Assembly (NCBI RefSeq): GCF_022965805.1
Contig: NC_133105.1
Location: 30,391,164-30,455,163 of the forward strand
Direction of reading: 5' to 3'
Length of the DNA: 64,000 bases
Origin: Primulina eburnea
Lineage: Eukaryota > Streptophyta > Magnoliopsida > Lamiales > Gesneriaceae
Positions 42,393 through 56,732 of this stretch are shown piece by piece. The position numbers were made by a program, and so were the translations under genes. A model generated the notes under the pieces. That model was not told the DNA's origin, did no database searches, and saw only the letters and a program-made list of their open reading frames with translations. Position 1 is the stretch's first letter. Every line of letters starts with the position of its first letter.

Positions 42393-45300
42393 GTTTAGCC
42401 CATAAAGTATTCCAAAAGTAACTCATGAATTTAACATCGCGACCAAAAACAATATTCCTAGTCATGCCATGCAACCTAACGACTTCTCTAAAGTACAAAT
42501 CTGCAATGTTTGAAGCATCATCGGTTTTATGACAAGCTATAAATGTGCCATCTCAGAGAATATATCCACAACAACAAAAATAAAATCCCTCCCCTTCTTA
42601 GTCCTAGGCAACCCCAAAATAAAGTACATAGAAATGTCAATCCAAGTTCTTTTTAAGAATAGCACGCAAAAGTGTTCCCAAAGTTCTATTGACAACTTCA
42701 GTTTGTCCATCCGTTTGAAGATGACAAGTAGTAGAAAACAACAATTTTGTGCCAAGTTTAGCCCATAAAGTCTTCCAAAAGTAACTCAAGAATATAACAT
42801 CGCGATCAGAAACAATAGTCCTAGGCATGCCATGCAACCTAACGACTTCTCTAAAAAACAAATCCGCAATGTTTGAAGCATCATCTGTTTTATGACAAGC
42901 TATAAAATGTGCCATCTTAGAGAATCTATCCACAACAACAAAAATAGAATCCCTCCCCTTCTTAGTCATAGGCAACCCCAAAATAAAGTCCATAGAAAAG
43001 TCAATCCAAGTTCTTTTTAAGAATAACACGCAAAAGTGTTCTCAAAGTTCTATTGACAACTTCAGTTTGTCCATCCGTTTGAGGATGACAAGAAGTAGAA
43101 AACAACAATTTTGTGCCAATTTTAGCCCATAAAGTATTCCAAAAGTAACTCAAGAATTTAACATCGCGACCAGAAACAATAGTCCTAGGCATGCCATGCA
43201 ACCTAACGACTTTTCCAAAGAACAAATCCGCAATGTTTGAAGCATCATAGGTTTGATGACAAGCTATAAAATGTGCCATCTTAGAGAATATATCCACAAC
43301 AACAAAAGTAGAATTCCTCCCCTTCTTAGTCCTAGGCAACCCCAAAATAAAGTCCCTAGAAAATGTCAATCCAAATTCTTTTAAGAATACCACGCAAAAG
43401 TGTTCCCAAAGTTCTATTGACAACTTCAGTTTGTTTATCTGTTTGAGGATGACAAGTAGTAGAAAACAACAATTTTGTGCCAAGTTTAGCCCATAAAGTC
43501 TTCCAAAAGTAACTCAAGAATTTAACATCGCGACCAGAAACAATAGTCCTAGGCATGTCATGCAACATAACGACTTCTCTAAAGAACAAATCCGCAATGT
43601 TTGAAGCATCATCGGTTTTATGACAAGCAATAAAATGTGTCATCTTAGAGAATCTATCCACAACAACAAAAATAGAATCCCCCCCCTTCTTAATCCTAGG
43701 CAACCCCAAAATAAAGTACATAGAAATGTCAATCCAAGTTCTTTTAAGAATAGCACGCAAAAGTGTTCCAAAGTTCTATTGACAACTTCAGTTTGTCCAT
43801 CCGTTTGAGGATGACAAGTAGTAGAAAACAACAATTTTGTGCCAAGTTTAGCCCATAAAGTCTTCCAAAAGTAACTCAAGAATATAACATCGCGATCAGA
43901 AACAATAGTCCTAGATATGCCATGCAACCTAACGACTTCTCTAAAGAACAAATCCGCAATGTTTGAAGCATCATCGGTTTTATGACAAGCTATAAAATGT
44001 GCCATCTTAGAGAATCTATCCACAACAACAACAATAGAATCCCTCCCCTTCTTAATCCTAGGCAACCCCAAAATAAAGTCCGTAGAAATGTCAATCCAAG
44101 TTCTTTTTAAGAATTGCATGCAAAAGTGTTCCCAAAGTTTATTTACAACTTCAGTTTGTCCATCCGTTTGAGGATGACGAGTAGTAGAAAACAACAATTT
44201 TGTGCCATGTTTAGCCCATAAAGTCTTCCAAAAGTAACTCAATAATTTAACATCGCGACCAGAAACAATAGTCCTAGGCATGCAATACAACATAACGACT
44301 TCTCTAAAGAACAAATCCGCAATGTTTGAAGCATCATCTGTTTTATGACAAGCTATAAAATGTGTCATCTTAGAGAATATATCCACAACAAAAAAAATAG
44401 AATCCCTCCCCTTCTTAGTCCTAGGCAACCCCAAAATAAAGTCCATAGAAATGTCAATCCAAGTTCTTTTAAAGAATAGCACGCAAAAGTGTTCCCAAAG
44501 TTCTATTGACAACTTCAGTTTGTCCATCCGTTTGAGGATGACAAGTAGTAGAAAACAACAATTTTGTGCCAAGTTTAGCCCATAAAGTATTCCAAAAGTA
44601 ACACAAGAATTTAACATCGCGACCAGAAACAATATTCCTAGTCATTCCATGCAACCTAACGACTTCTCTAAAGAACAAATCCGCAATGATTGAAGCATCA
44701 TCGATTTTATGACAAGCTATAAAATATGCGATCTTAGAGAATCTATCCACAACAACGAAAATAGAATCCCTCCCCTTCTTAGTCCTAGGCAACCGCAAAA
44801 TAAAGTACATAGAAATGTGAATCCAAGTTCTTTTAAGAATAGCGCGTAAAAGTGTTCCCAAAGTTCTATTGACAACTTCAGTTTGTCCATCCGTTTGAGG
44901 ATGAAAAGTAGTAGAAAACAACAATTTTGTGCCAAGTTTAGCCCATAAAGTATTCCAAAAGTAACTCAAGAATTTAACATCGCGACAAGAAACAATAGTC
45001 CTAGGCATGCCACGCAACATAGCGACTTCTCTAAAGAACAAATCCGCCATGTTTGAATCATCATCGGTTTTATGACAAGCTATAAAATGTGCCATCTTAG
45101 AGAATCTATCCCCAACAAAAAAAATAGAATCCCTCCCCTTCTTAGTCCTAGGCAACCCCAAAATAAAGTCCATAGAAATGTCAAACCAAGTTCTTTTTAA
45201 GAATAGCACGCAAAAGTGTTCCCAAAGTTCTATTGACAACTTCAGTTTGTCCATCCATTTGAGGATGACAAGTAGTAGAAAACAACAATTTTGTACCATG

Positions 45301-48300
45301 TTTAGCCCATAAAGTATTCCAAAAGTAACTCATGAATTTAACATCGCGACCAAAAACAATATTCCTAGTCATGCCATGCAACCTAACGACTTCTCTAAAG
45401 TACAAATCTGCAATGTTTGAAGCATCATCGGTTTTATGACAAGCTATAAATGTGCCATCTCAGAGAATCTATCCACAACAACAAAAATAAAATCCCTCCC
45501 CTTCTTAGTCCTAGGCAACCCCAAAATAAAGTACATAGAAATGTCAATCCAAGTTCTTTTTAAGAATAGCACGCAAAAGTGTTCCCAAAGTTCTATTGAC
45601 AACTTCAGTTTGTCCATCCGTTTGAAGATGACAAGTAGTAGAAAACAACAATTTTGTGCCAAGTTTAGCCCATAAAGTCTTCCAAAAGTAACTCAAGAAT
45701 ATAACATCGCGATCAGAAACAATAGTCCTAGGCATGCCATGCAACCTAACGACTTCTCTAAAAAACAAATCCGCAATGTTTGAAGCATCATCTGTTTTAT
45801 GACAAGCTATAAAATGTGCCATCTTAGAGAATCTATCCACAACAACAAAAATAGAATCCCTCCCCTTCTTAGTTCTAGGCAACCCCAAAATAAAGTCCAT
45901 AGAAAAGTCAATCCAAGTTCTTTTTAAGAATAACACGCAAAAGTGTTCTCAAAGTTCTATTGACAACTTCAGTTTGTCCATCCGTTTGAGGATGACAAGA
46001 AGTAGAAAACAACAATTTTGTGCCAATTTTAGCCCATAAAGTATTCCAAAAGTAACTCAAGAATTTAACATCGCGACCAGAAACAATAGTCCTAGGCATG
46101 CCATGCAACCTAACGACTTTTCCAAAGAACAAATCCGCAATGTTTGAAGCATCATAGGTTTTATGACAAGCTAGAAAATGTGCCATCTTAGAGAATATAT
46201 CCACAACAACAAAATTAGAATTCCTCCCCTTCTTAGTCCTAGGCAACCCCAAAATAAAGTCCCTAGAAATGTCAATCCAAGTTCTTTTTAAGAATAGCAC
46301 GCAAAAGTGTTCCCAAAGTTCTATTGACAACTTCAGTTTGTTCATCTGTTTGAGGATGACAAGTAGTAGAAAACAACAATTTTGTGCCAAGTTTAGCCCA
46401 TAAAGTCTTCAAAAGTAACTCAAGAATTTAACATCGCGACCAGAAACAATATCCTAGGCATGTCATGCAACCTAACGACTTCTCTAAAGAACAAATCCGC
46501 AATGTTTGAAGCATCATCGGTTTTATGACAAGCCATAAAATGTGTCATCTTAGAGAATCTATCCACAACAACAAAAATAGAATCCCCCCCCTTCTTAATC
46601 CTAGGCAACCCCAAAATAAAGTACATAGAAATGTCAATCCAAGTTCTTTTTAAGAATAGCACGCAAAAGTGTTCCAAAGTTCTATTGACAACTTCAGTTT
46701 GTCCATCCGTTTGAGGATGACAAGTAGTAGAAAACAACAATTTTGTGCCAAGTGTAGCCCATAAAGTCTTCTAAAAGTAACTCAAGAATATAACATCGCG
46801 ATCAGAAACAATAGTCCTAGATATGCCATGCAACCTAACGACTTCTCTAAAGAACAAATCCGCAATGTTTGAAGCATCATCGGTTTTATGACAAGCTATA
46901 AAATGTGCCATCTTAGATAATCTATCCACAACAACAACAATAGAATCCCTCCCCTTCTTAATCCTAGGCAACCCCAAAATAAAGTCCGTAGAAATGTCAA
47001 TCCAAGTTCTTTTTAAGAATTGCATGCAAAAGTGTTCCCAAAGTTCTATTGACAATTTCAGTTTGTCCATCCGTTTGAGGATGACGAGTAGTAGAAAACA
47101 ACAATTTTGTGCCAATTTTAGCCCATAAAGTCTTCCAAAAGTAACTCAAGAATTTAACATCGCAACCAGAAACAATAGTCCTAGGCATGCAATGCAACCT
47201 TAACGACTTCTCTAAAGAACAAATCCGCAATGTTTGAAGCATCATCTGTTTTATGACAAGCTATAAAATGTGTCATCTTAGAGAATCTATCCACAACAAC
47301 AAAAATAGAATCCCTCCCCTTCTTAGTCCTAGGCAACCCCAAAATAAAGTCCATAGAAATGTCAATCCAAGTTCTTTTAAGAATAGCACGCAAAAGTGTT
47401 CCCAAAGTTCTATTGACAACTCAGTTTGTCCATCCGTTTGAGGATGACAAGTAGTAGAAAACAACAATTTTGTGCCAATTTTAGCCCATAAAGTATTCCA
47501 AAAGTAACTCAAGAATTTAACATCGCGACCAGAAACAATATTCCTAGTCATTCCATGCAACCTAACGACTTCTCTAAAGAACAAATCCGCAATGATTGAA
47601 GCATCATCGGTTTTATGACAAGCTATAAAATGTGCCATCTTAGAGAATCTATCCACAACAACGAAAATAGAATCCCTCCCCTTCTTAGTCCTAGGCAACC
47701 CCAAAATAAAGTACATAGAAATGTGAATCCAAGTTCTTTTAAGAATAGCACGCAAAAGTGTTCCCAAAGTTCTATTGACAACTTCAGTTTGTCCATCCGT
47801 TTGAGGATGACAAGTAGTAGAAAACAACAATTTTGTGCCAAGTTTAGCCCATAAAGTCTTCCAAAAGTAACTCAAGAATATAACATCGCGATCAGAAACA
47901 ATAGTCCTAGATATGCCATGCAACCTAACGACTTCTCTAAAGAACAAATCCGCAATGTTTGAAGCATCATCGGTTTTATGACAAGCTATAAAATGTGCCA
48001 TCTTAGAGAATCTATCCACAACAACAAAAATAGAATCCCTCCCCTTCTTAATCCTAGGCAACCCCAAAATAAAGTCCATAGAAATGTCAATCCAAGTTCT
48101 TTTAAGAATAGCATGCAAAAGTGTTCCCAAAGTTCTATTGACAACTTCAGTTTGTCCATCCGTTTGAGGATGACAAGTAGTAGAAAACAACAATTTTGTG
48201 CCATGTTTAGCCCATAAAGTCTTCCAAAAGTAACTCAATAATTTAACATCGCGACCAGAAACAATAGTCCTAGGCATGCCATGCAACATAACGACTTCTC

Positions 48301-51300
48301 TAAAGAACAAATCCGCAATGTTTGAAGCATCATCGGTTTTATGACAAGCTATAAAATGTGTCATCTTAGAGAATCTATCCACAACAACAAAATAGAATCC
48401 CTCCCCTTCTTAGTCCTAGGCAACCCCAAAATAAAGTCCATAGAAATGTCAATCCAAGTTCTTTTAAGAATAGCACGCAAAAGTGTTCCCAAAGTTCTAT
48501 TGACAACTTCAGTTTGTCCATCCGTTTGAGGATGACAAGTAGTAGAAAACAACAATTTTGTGCCAAGTTTAGCCCATAAAGTATTCCAAAAGTAACTCAA
48601 GAATTTAACATCGCGACCAGAAACAATAGTCCTAGTCATTCCATGCAACCTAACGACTTCTCTAAAGAACAAATCCGCAATGATTGAAGCATCATCGGTT
48701 TTATGACAAGCTATAAAATGTGCCATCTTAGAGAATCTATCCACAACAACGAAAATAGAATCCCTCCCCTTCTTAGTCCTAGGCAACCCCAAAATAAAGT
48801 ACATAGAAATGTGAATCCAAGTTCTTTTAAGAATAGCACGTAAAAGTGTTCCCAAAGTTCTATTGACAACTTCAGTTTGTCCATCCGTTTGAGGATGAAA
48901 AGTAGTAGAAAACAACAATTTTGTGCCAAGTTTAGCCCATAAAGTATTCCAAAAGTAACTCAAGAATTTAACATCGCGACAAGAAACAATAGTCCTAGGC
49001 ATGCCATGCAACATAGCGACTTCTCTAAAGAACAAATCCGCAATGTTTGAATCATCATCGGTTTTATGACAAGCTATAAAATGTGCCATCTTAGAGAATC
49101 TATCCACAACAAAAAAAATAGAATCCCTCCCCTTCTTAGTCCTAGGCAACCCCAAAATAAAGTCCATAGAAATGTCAATCCAAGTTCTTTTTAAGAATAG
49201 CACGCAAAAGTGTTCCCAAAGTTCTATTGACAACTTCAGTTTGTCCATCCATTTGAGGATGACAAGTAGTAGAAAACAACAATTTTGTACCATGTTTAGC
49301 CCATAAAGTATTCCAAAAGTAACTCATGAATTTAACATCGCGACCAAAAACAATATTCCTAGTCATGCCATGCAACCTAACGACTTCTCTAAAGAACAAA
49401 TCTGCAATGTTTGAAGCATCATCGGTTTTATGACAAGCTATAAATGTGCCATCTCAGAGAATCTATCCACAACAACAAAAATAAAATCCCTCCCCTTCTT
49501 AGTCCTAGGCAACCCCAAAATAAAGTACATAGAAATGTCAATCCAAGTTCTTTTTAAGAATAGCACGCAAAAGTGTTCCCAAAGTTCTATTGACAACTTC
49601 AGTTTGTCCATCCGTTTGAAGATGACAAGTAGTAGAAAACAACAATTTTGTGCCAAGTTTAGCCCATAAAGTCTTCCAAAAGTAACTCAAGAATATAACA
49701 TCGCGATCAGAAACAATAGTCCTAGGCATGCCATGCAACCTAACGACTTCTCTAAAGAACAAATCCGCAATGTTTGAAGCATCATCGGTTTTATGACAAG
49801 CTATAAAATGTGCCATCTTAGAGAATCTATCCACAACAACAAAAATAGAATCCCTCCCCTTCTTAGTCCTAGGCAACCCCAAAATAAAGTCCATAGAAAT
49901 GTCAATCCAAGTTCTTTTTAAGAATAGCACGCAAAAGTGTTCCAAAGTTCTATTGACAACTTCAGTTTGTCCATCCGTTTGAGGATGACAAGTAGTAGAA
50001 AACAACAATTTTGTGCCAAGTTTAGCCCATAAAGTATTCCAAAAGTAACTCAAGAATTTAACATCGCGACCAGAAACAATAGTCCTAGGCATGCCATGCA
50101 ACCTAACGACTTCTCTAAAGAACAAATCCGCAATGTTTGAAGCATCATCGGTTTTATGACAAGCTATAAAATGTGCCATCTTAGAGAATCTATCCACAAC
50201 AACAAAATAGAATTCCTCCCCTTCTTAGTCCTAGGCAACCCCAAAATAAAGTCCCTAGAAATGTCAATCCAAGTTCTTTTTAAGAATAGCACGCAAAAGT
50301 GTTCCCAAAGTTCTATTGACAACTTCAGTTTGTCATCTGTTTGAGGATGACAAGTAGTAGAAAACAACAATTTTGTGCCAAGTTTAGCCCATAAAGTCTT
50401 CCAAAAGTAACTCAAGAATTTAACATCGCGACCAGAAACAATATCCTAGGCATGTCATGCAACCTAACGACTTCTCTAAAGAACAAATCCGCAATGTTTG
50501 AAGCATCATCGGTTTTATGACAAGCTATAAAATGTGTCATCTTAGAGAATCTATCCACAACAACAAAAATAGAATCCCCTCCCCTTCTTAATCCTAGGCA
50601 ACCCCAAAATAAAGTACATAGAAATGTCAATCCAAGTTCTTTTTAAGAATAGCACGCAAAAGTGTTCCAAAGTTCTATTGACAACTTCAGTTTGTCCATC
50701 CGTTTGAGGATGACAAGTAGTAGAAAACAACAATTTTGTGCCAAGTGTAGCCCATAAAGTCTTCAAAAGTAACTCAAGAATATAACATCGCGATCAGAAA
50801 CAATAGTCCTAGATATGCCATGCAACCTAACGACTTCTCTAAAGAACAAATCCGCAATGTTTGAAGCATCATCGGTTTTATGACAAGCTATAAAATGTGC
50901 CATCTTAGAGAATCTATCCACAACAACAAAAATAGAATCCCTCCCCTTCTTAATCCTAGGCAACCCCAAAATAAAGTCCGTAGAAATGTCAATCCAAGTT
51001 CTTTTTAAGAATAGCATGCAAAAGTGTTCCCAAAGTTCTATTGACAACTTCAGTTTGTCCATCCGTTTGAGGATGACGAGTAGTAGAAAACAACAATTTT
51101 GTGCCAAGTTTAGCCCATAAAGTCTTCCAAAAGTAACTCAAGAATTTAACATCGCGACAAGAAACAATAGTCCTAGGCATGCAATGCAACCTAACGACTT
51201 CTCTAAAGAACAAATCCGCAATGTTTGAAGCATCATCTGTTTTATGACAAGCTATAAAATGTGTCATCTTAGAGAATCTATCCACAACAACAAAAATAGA

Positions 51301-54300
51301 ATCCCTCCCCTTCTTAGTCCTAGGCAACCCCAAAATAAAGTCCATAGAAATGTCAATCCAAGTTCTTTTAAGAATAGCACGCAAAAGTGTTCCCAAAGTT
51401 CTATTGACAACTCAGTTTTTCCATCCGTTTGAGGATGACAAGTAGTAGAAAACAACAATTTTGTGCCAATTTTAGCCCATAAAGTATTCCAAAAGTAACT
51501 CAAGAATTTAACATCGCGACCAGAAACAATATTCCTAGTCATTCCATGCAACCTAACGACTTCTCTAAAGAACAAATCCGCAATGATTGAAGCATCATCG
51601 GTTTTATGACAAGCTATAAAATGTGCCATCTTAGAGAATCTATCCACAACAACGAAAATAGAATCCCTCCCCTTCTTAGTCCTAGGCAACCCCAAAATAA
51701 AGTACATAGAAATGTGAATCCAAGTTCTTTTAAGAATAGCACGCAAAAGTGTTCCTAAAGTTCTATTGACAACTTCAGTTTGTCCATCCGTTTGAGGATG
51801 ACAAGTAGTAGAAAACAACAATTTTGTGCCAAGTTTAGCCCATAAAGTCTTCCAAAAGTAACTCAAGAATTTAACATCGCGACCAGAAACAATAGTCCTA
51901 GGCATGCCATGCAACCTAACGACTTCTCTAAAGAACAAATCCGCAATGTTTGAAGCATCATCGGTTTTATGACAAGCTATAAAATGTGCCATCTTAGAGA
52001 ATCTATCCACAACAACAAAAATAGAATCCCTCCCCTTCTTAGTCCTAGGCAACCCCAAAATAAAGTCCATAGAAATGTCAATCCAAGTTCTTTTTAAGAA
52101 TAGCACGCAAAAGTGTTCCCAAAGTTCTATTGACAACTTCAGTTTGTCCATCCGTTTGAGGATGACAAGTAGTAGAAAACAACAATTTTGTGCCAATGTT
52201 TAGCCCATAAAGTATTCCAAAAGTAACTCAAGAATTTAACATCGCGACCAGAAAACAATATTCCTAGTCATGCCATGCAACCTAACGACTTCTCTAAAGA
52301 ACAAATCCGCAATGTTTGAAGCATCATCGGTTTTATGACAAGCTATAAATGTGCCATCTTAGAGAATCTATCCACAACAACGAAAATAGAATCCCTCCCC
52401 TTCTTAGTCCTAGGCAACCCCAAAATAAAGTACATAGAAATGTCAATCCAAGTTCTTTTAAGAATAGCACGCAAAAGTGTTCCCAAAGTTCTATTGACAA
52501 CTTCAGTTTGTCCATCCGTTTGAGGATGACAAGTAGTAGAAAACAACAATTTTGTGCCAAGTTTAGCCCATAAAGTATTCCAAAAGTAACTCAAGAATTT
52601 AACATCGCGATCAGAAACAATAGTCCTAGGCATGCCATGCAACCTAACGACTTCTCTAAAGAACAAATCCGCATGTTTGAAGCATCATCGGTTTTATGAC
52701 AAGCTATAAAATGTGCCATCTTAGAGAATCTATCCACAACAACAAAAATAGAATCCCTCCCCTTCTTAGTCCTAGGCAACCCCAAAATAAAGTCCATAGA
52801 AATGTCAATCCAAGTTCTTTTAAGAATAGCACGCAAAAGTGTTCCCAAAGTTCTATTGACAACTTCAGTTTGTCCATCCGTTTGAGGATGACAAGTAGTA
52901 GAAAACAACAATTTTGTGCCAAGTTTAGCCCATAAAGTCTTCCAAAAGTAACTCAAGAATTTAACATCGCGACCAGAAACAATAGTCCTAGGCATGCCAT
53001 GCAACCTAACGACTTCTCTAAAGAACAAATCCGCAATGTTTGAAGCATCATCGGTTTTATGACAAGCTATAAATGTGCCATCTTAGAGAATCTATCCACA
53101 ACAACAAAAATAGAATCCCTCCCCTTCTTAGTCCTAGGCAACCCCAAAATAAAGTCCATAGAAATGTCAATCCAAGTTCTTTTAAGAATAGCACGCAAAA
53201 GTGTTCCCAAAGTTCTATTGACAACTTCAGTTTGTCCATCCGTTTGAGGATGACAAGTAGTAGAAAACAACAATTTTGTGCCAAGTTTAGCCCATAAAGT
53301 CTTCCAAAAGTAACTCAAGAATATAACATCGCGATCAGAAACAATAGTCCTAGGCATGCCATGCAACCTAACGACTTCTCTAAAGAACAAATCCGCAATG
53401 TTTGAAGCATCATCGGTTTTATGACAAGCTATAAAATGTGCCATCTTAGAGAATCTATCCACAACAACAAAATAGAATCCCTCCCCTTCTTAGTCCTAGG
53501 CAACCCCAAAATAAAGTCCATAGAAATGTCAATCCAAGTTCTTTTTAAGAATAGCACGCAAAAGTGTTCCAAAGTTCTATTGACAACTTCAGTTTGTCCA
53601 TCCGTTTGAGGATGACAAGTAGTAGAAAACAACAATTTTGTGCCAAGTTTAGCCCATAAAGTCTTCCAAAAGTAACTCAAGAATTTAACATCGCGACCAG
53701 AAACAATAGTCCTAGGCATGCCATGCAACCTAACGACTTCTCTAAAGAACAAATCCGCAATGTTTGAAGCATCATCGGTTTTATGACAAGCTATAAAATG
53801 TGCCATCTTAGAGAATCTATCCACAACAACAAAAATAGAATCCCTCCCCTTCTTAGTCCTAGGCAACCCCAAAATAAAGTCCATAGAAATGTCAATCCAA
53901 GTTCTTTTTAAGAATAGCACGCAAAAGTGTTCCAAAGTTCTATTGACAACTTCAGTTTGTCCATCCGTTTGAGGATGACAAGTAGTAGAAAACAACAATT
54001 TTGTGCCAATTTTAGCCCATAAAGTATTCCAAAAGTAACTCAAGAATTTAACATCGCGACCAGAAACAATAGTCCTAGGCATGCCATGCAACCTAACGAC
54101 TTCTCTAAAGAACAAATCCGCAATGTTTGAAGCATCATCGGTTTTATGACAAGCTATAAAATGTGCCATCTTAGAGAATCTATCCACAACAACAAAATAG
54201 AATCCCTCCCCTTCTTAGTCCTAGGCAACCCCAAAATAAAGTCCATAGAAAATGTCAATCCAAGTTCTTTTTAAGAATAGCACGCAAAGTGTTCCCAAAG

Positions 54301-56732
54301 TTCTATTGACAACTTCAGTTTGTCTATCCTGTTTAAGGATGACAAGTAGTAGAAAACAACAATTTTGTGCCAAGTTTAGCCCATAAAGTCTTCCAAAAGT
54401 AACTCAAGAATTTAACATCGCGACCAGAAACAATAGTCCTAGGCAATGCCATGCAACCTAACGACTTCTCTAAAGAACAAATCCGCAATGTTTGAAGCAT
54501 CATCGTTTTATGACAAGCCTATAAAATGAGCCATCTTAGAGAATCTATCCACAACAACGAAAATAAAATCCCTCGCCTTCTTAGTCCTAGGCAACCCCAA
54601 AATCAAGTACATAGAAATGTCAATCCAAGTTCTTTTTAAGAATAGCACGCAAAAGTGTTCCCAAAGTTCTATTGACAACTTCAGTTTGTCCATCCGTTTG
54701 ATGATGACAAGTAGTAGAAAACAACAATTTTGTGCCAAGTTTAGCCCATAAAGTCTTCCAAAAGTAACTCAAGAATATAACATCGCGATCAGAAACAATA
54801 TTCCTAGTCATGCCATGCAAGCTAACGACTTCTCTAAAGAACAAATTCGCAATGTTTGAACATCATCGGTTTTATGACAAGCTATAAAATGTGCCATCTT
54901 AGAGAATCTATCCACAACAACAAAATAGAATCCCTCCCCTTCTTAGTCCTAGGCAACCCCAAAATAAAGTCCATAGAAATGTCAATCCAAGTTCTTTTAA
55001 GAATAGCACGCAAAAGTGTTCCCAAAGTTCTATTGACAACTTCAGTTTGTCCATCCGTTTGAGGATGACAAGTAGTAGAAAACAACAATTTTGTGACAAG
55101 TTTATCCCATAAAGTCTTCCAAAAGTAACTCAAGAATTTAACATCGCGACCAGAAACAATAGTCCTAGGCATTGCCATGCAACCTACCGACTTCTCTAAA
55201 GAACAAATCCGCAATGTTTGAAGCATCATCGGTTTATGACAAGCTATAAAATGTGCCATCTTAGAAAATCTATCCACAACAACAAAATAGAATCCCTCCC
55301 CTTCTTAGTCCTAGGAAACCCCAAAATAAAGTCCATAGAAATTTCAATCCAAGTTCTTTTTAAGAATAGCACGCAAAAGTGTCCCGAAAGTCCTATTAAC
55401 AACTTCAGTTTGCCCATCAGTTTGAGGATGACAAGTAGTAGAAAACAAAAATTTTGTGCCAAGTTTAGCCCATAAAATCTTCCAAAATTCACTCAAGAAT
55501 TTAACATCGTAACCAGAAACAATAGTCCTAGGCATTCCATGCAACCTTGCGTCTTCTCTAAAGAACAAATCCGCAATGTTTGAAGCATCATCGATTTTAT
55601 TAAAAGCTATAAAATGTGCCTTCTTAGAGAATATATCCACAACAACAAAAATATAATCCATCCCCTTCTTATTCCTAGGCAACCCCAAAATAAAGTCCAT
55701 AGAAATGTCAATCCAAGTTCTTTTTAAGAATAACACGCAAAAGTGTTCCCAAAGTTCTATTGACAACTTCAGTTTGTCTATCCGTTTGAGGATGACAAGA
55801 AGTAGAAAACAAAAATTTTGTGCCAATTTTAGCCCATAAAGTATTCTAAAAGTAACTCAAGAATTTAACATCGCGATCAGAAACAATAGTCCTAGGCATG
55901 CCATGCAACCTAACGACTTCTCCAAAGAACAATCCGCAATGTTTGAAGCATCATCGCTTCTATGACAAGCTATAAAATGTGCCATCTTAGAGAATATATC
56001 CACAACAACAAAATTAGAATTCCTCCCCTTCTTAGTCTAGGCAACCCCAAAATAAAGTCCCTAGAAATGTCAATCCAAGTTCTTTTTAAGAATACACGCA
56101 AAAGTGTTCCCAAAGTTCTATTGACAACTTCAGTTTGTCTATCTGTTTGAGGATGACAAGTAGTAGAAAACAACAATTTTGTGCCAAGTTTAGCCCATAA
56201 AGTCTTCCAAAAGTAACTTAAGAATTTAACATCGCGACCAGAAACAATAGTCCTAGGCATGCCATGCAACCTAACGACTTCTCTAAAGAACAAATCCGCA
56301 ATGTTTGAAGCATCATCGGTTTTATGACAAGCCATAAAATGAGCCATCTTAGAGAATCTATCCACAACAACAAAAATAGAATCCCTCCCCTTCTTAATCC
56401 TAGGCAACCCCAAAATAAAGTACATAGAAATGTCAATCCAAGTTCTTTTTAAGAATAGCACGCAAAAGTGTTCCCAAAGTTCTATTGACAACTTCAGTTT
56501 GTCCATCCGTTTGAGGATGACAAGTAGTAGAAAACAACAATTTTGTCCCAAGTTTAGCCCATAAAGTCTTCCAAAAGTAACTCAAGAATATAACATCGCG
56601 ATCAGAAACAATAGTCCTAGATATGCCATGCAACCTAACGACTTCTCTAAAGAACAAATCCGCAATGTTTGAAGCATCATCGGTTTTATGACAAGCTATA
56701 AAATGTGCCATCTTAGAGAATCTATTTTCAAC

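Larger units (their letters stand above)
38526..56725 (-). repeat. Integrase-core satellite, right segment (about 50 monomers)
   Basis: It continues the array at 19910-21910. Spacing of a fixed landmark (ATGACAAGC on the plus strand: 47253, 47615, 47978, 48341) shows a unit of 362-363 bp, and 40350, 41076 and 41802 show a 726-bp dimer. The minus strand of each unit encodes about 121 residues from [12 protein letters not shown] to TLLRAILK, spanning all three catalytic positions. Classes differ at the first (D or Y) and second (D, G or C) aspartate. The last kilobases (about 54240-56050) are more diverged and carry more indels, as often seen at array edges. No gag or reverse transcriptase of this family is present. 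All units point the same way. Confidence 0.95.

Noticed and set aside
40350..53297. Repeated 60-80 aa plus-strand frames in the array (beginning [12 protein letters not shown])
   Set aside because: They are antisense to the integrase frame and recur only because the monomer recurs. Composition is not protein-like, and they vary with each indel.
38526..56725. CRISPR array or functional multi-copy integrase gene cluster
   Set aside because: Units are 363 bp, contiguous and without spacers, so it is not CRISPR. Most units lack a catalytic Asp or are frameshifted and have no start or promoter, so they are not separate genes.
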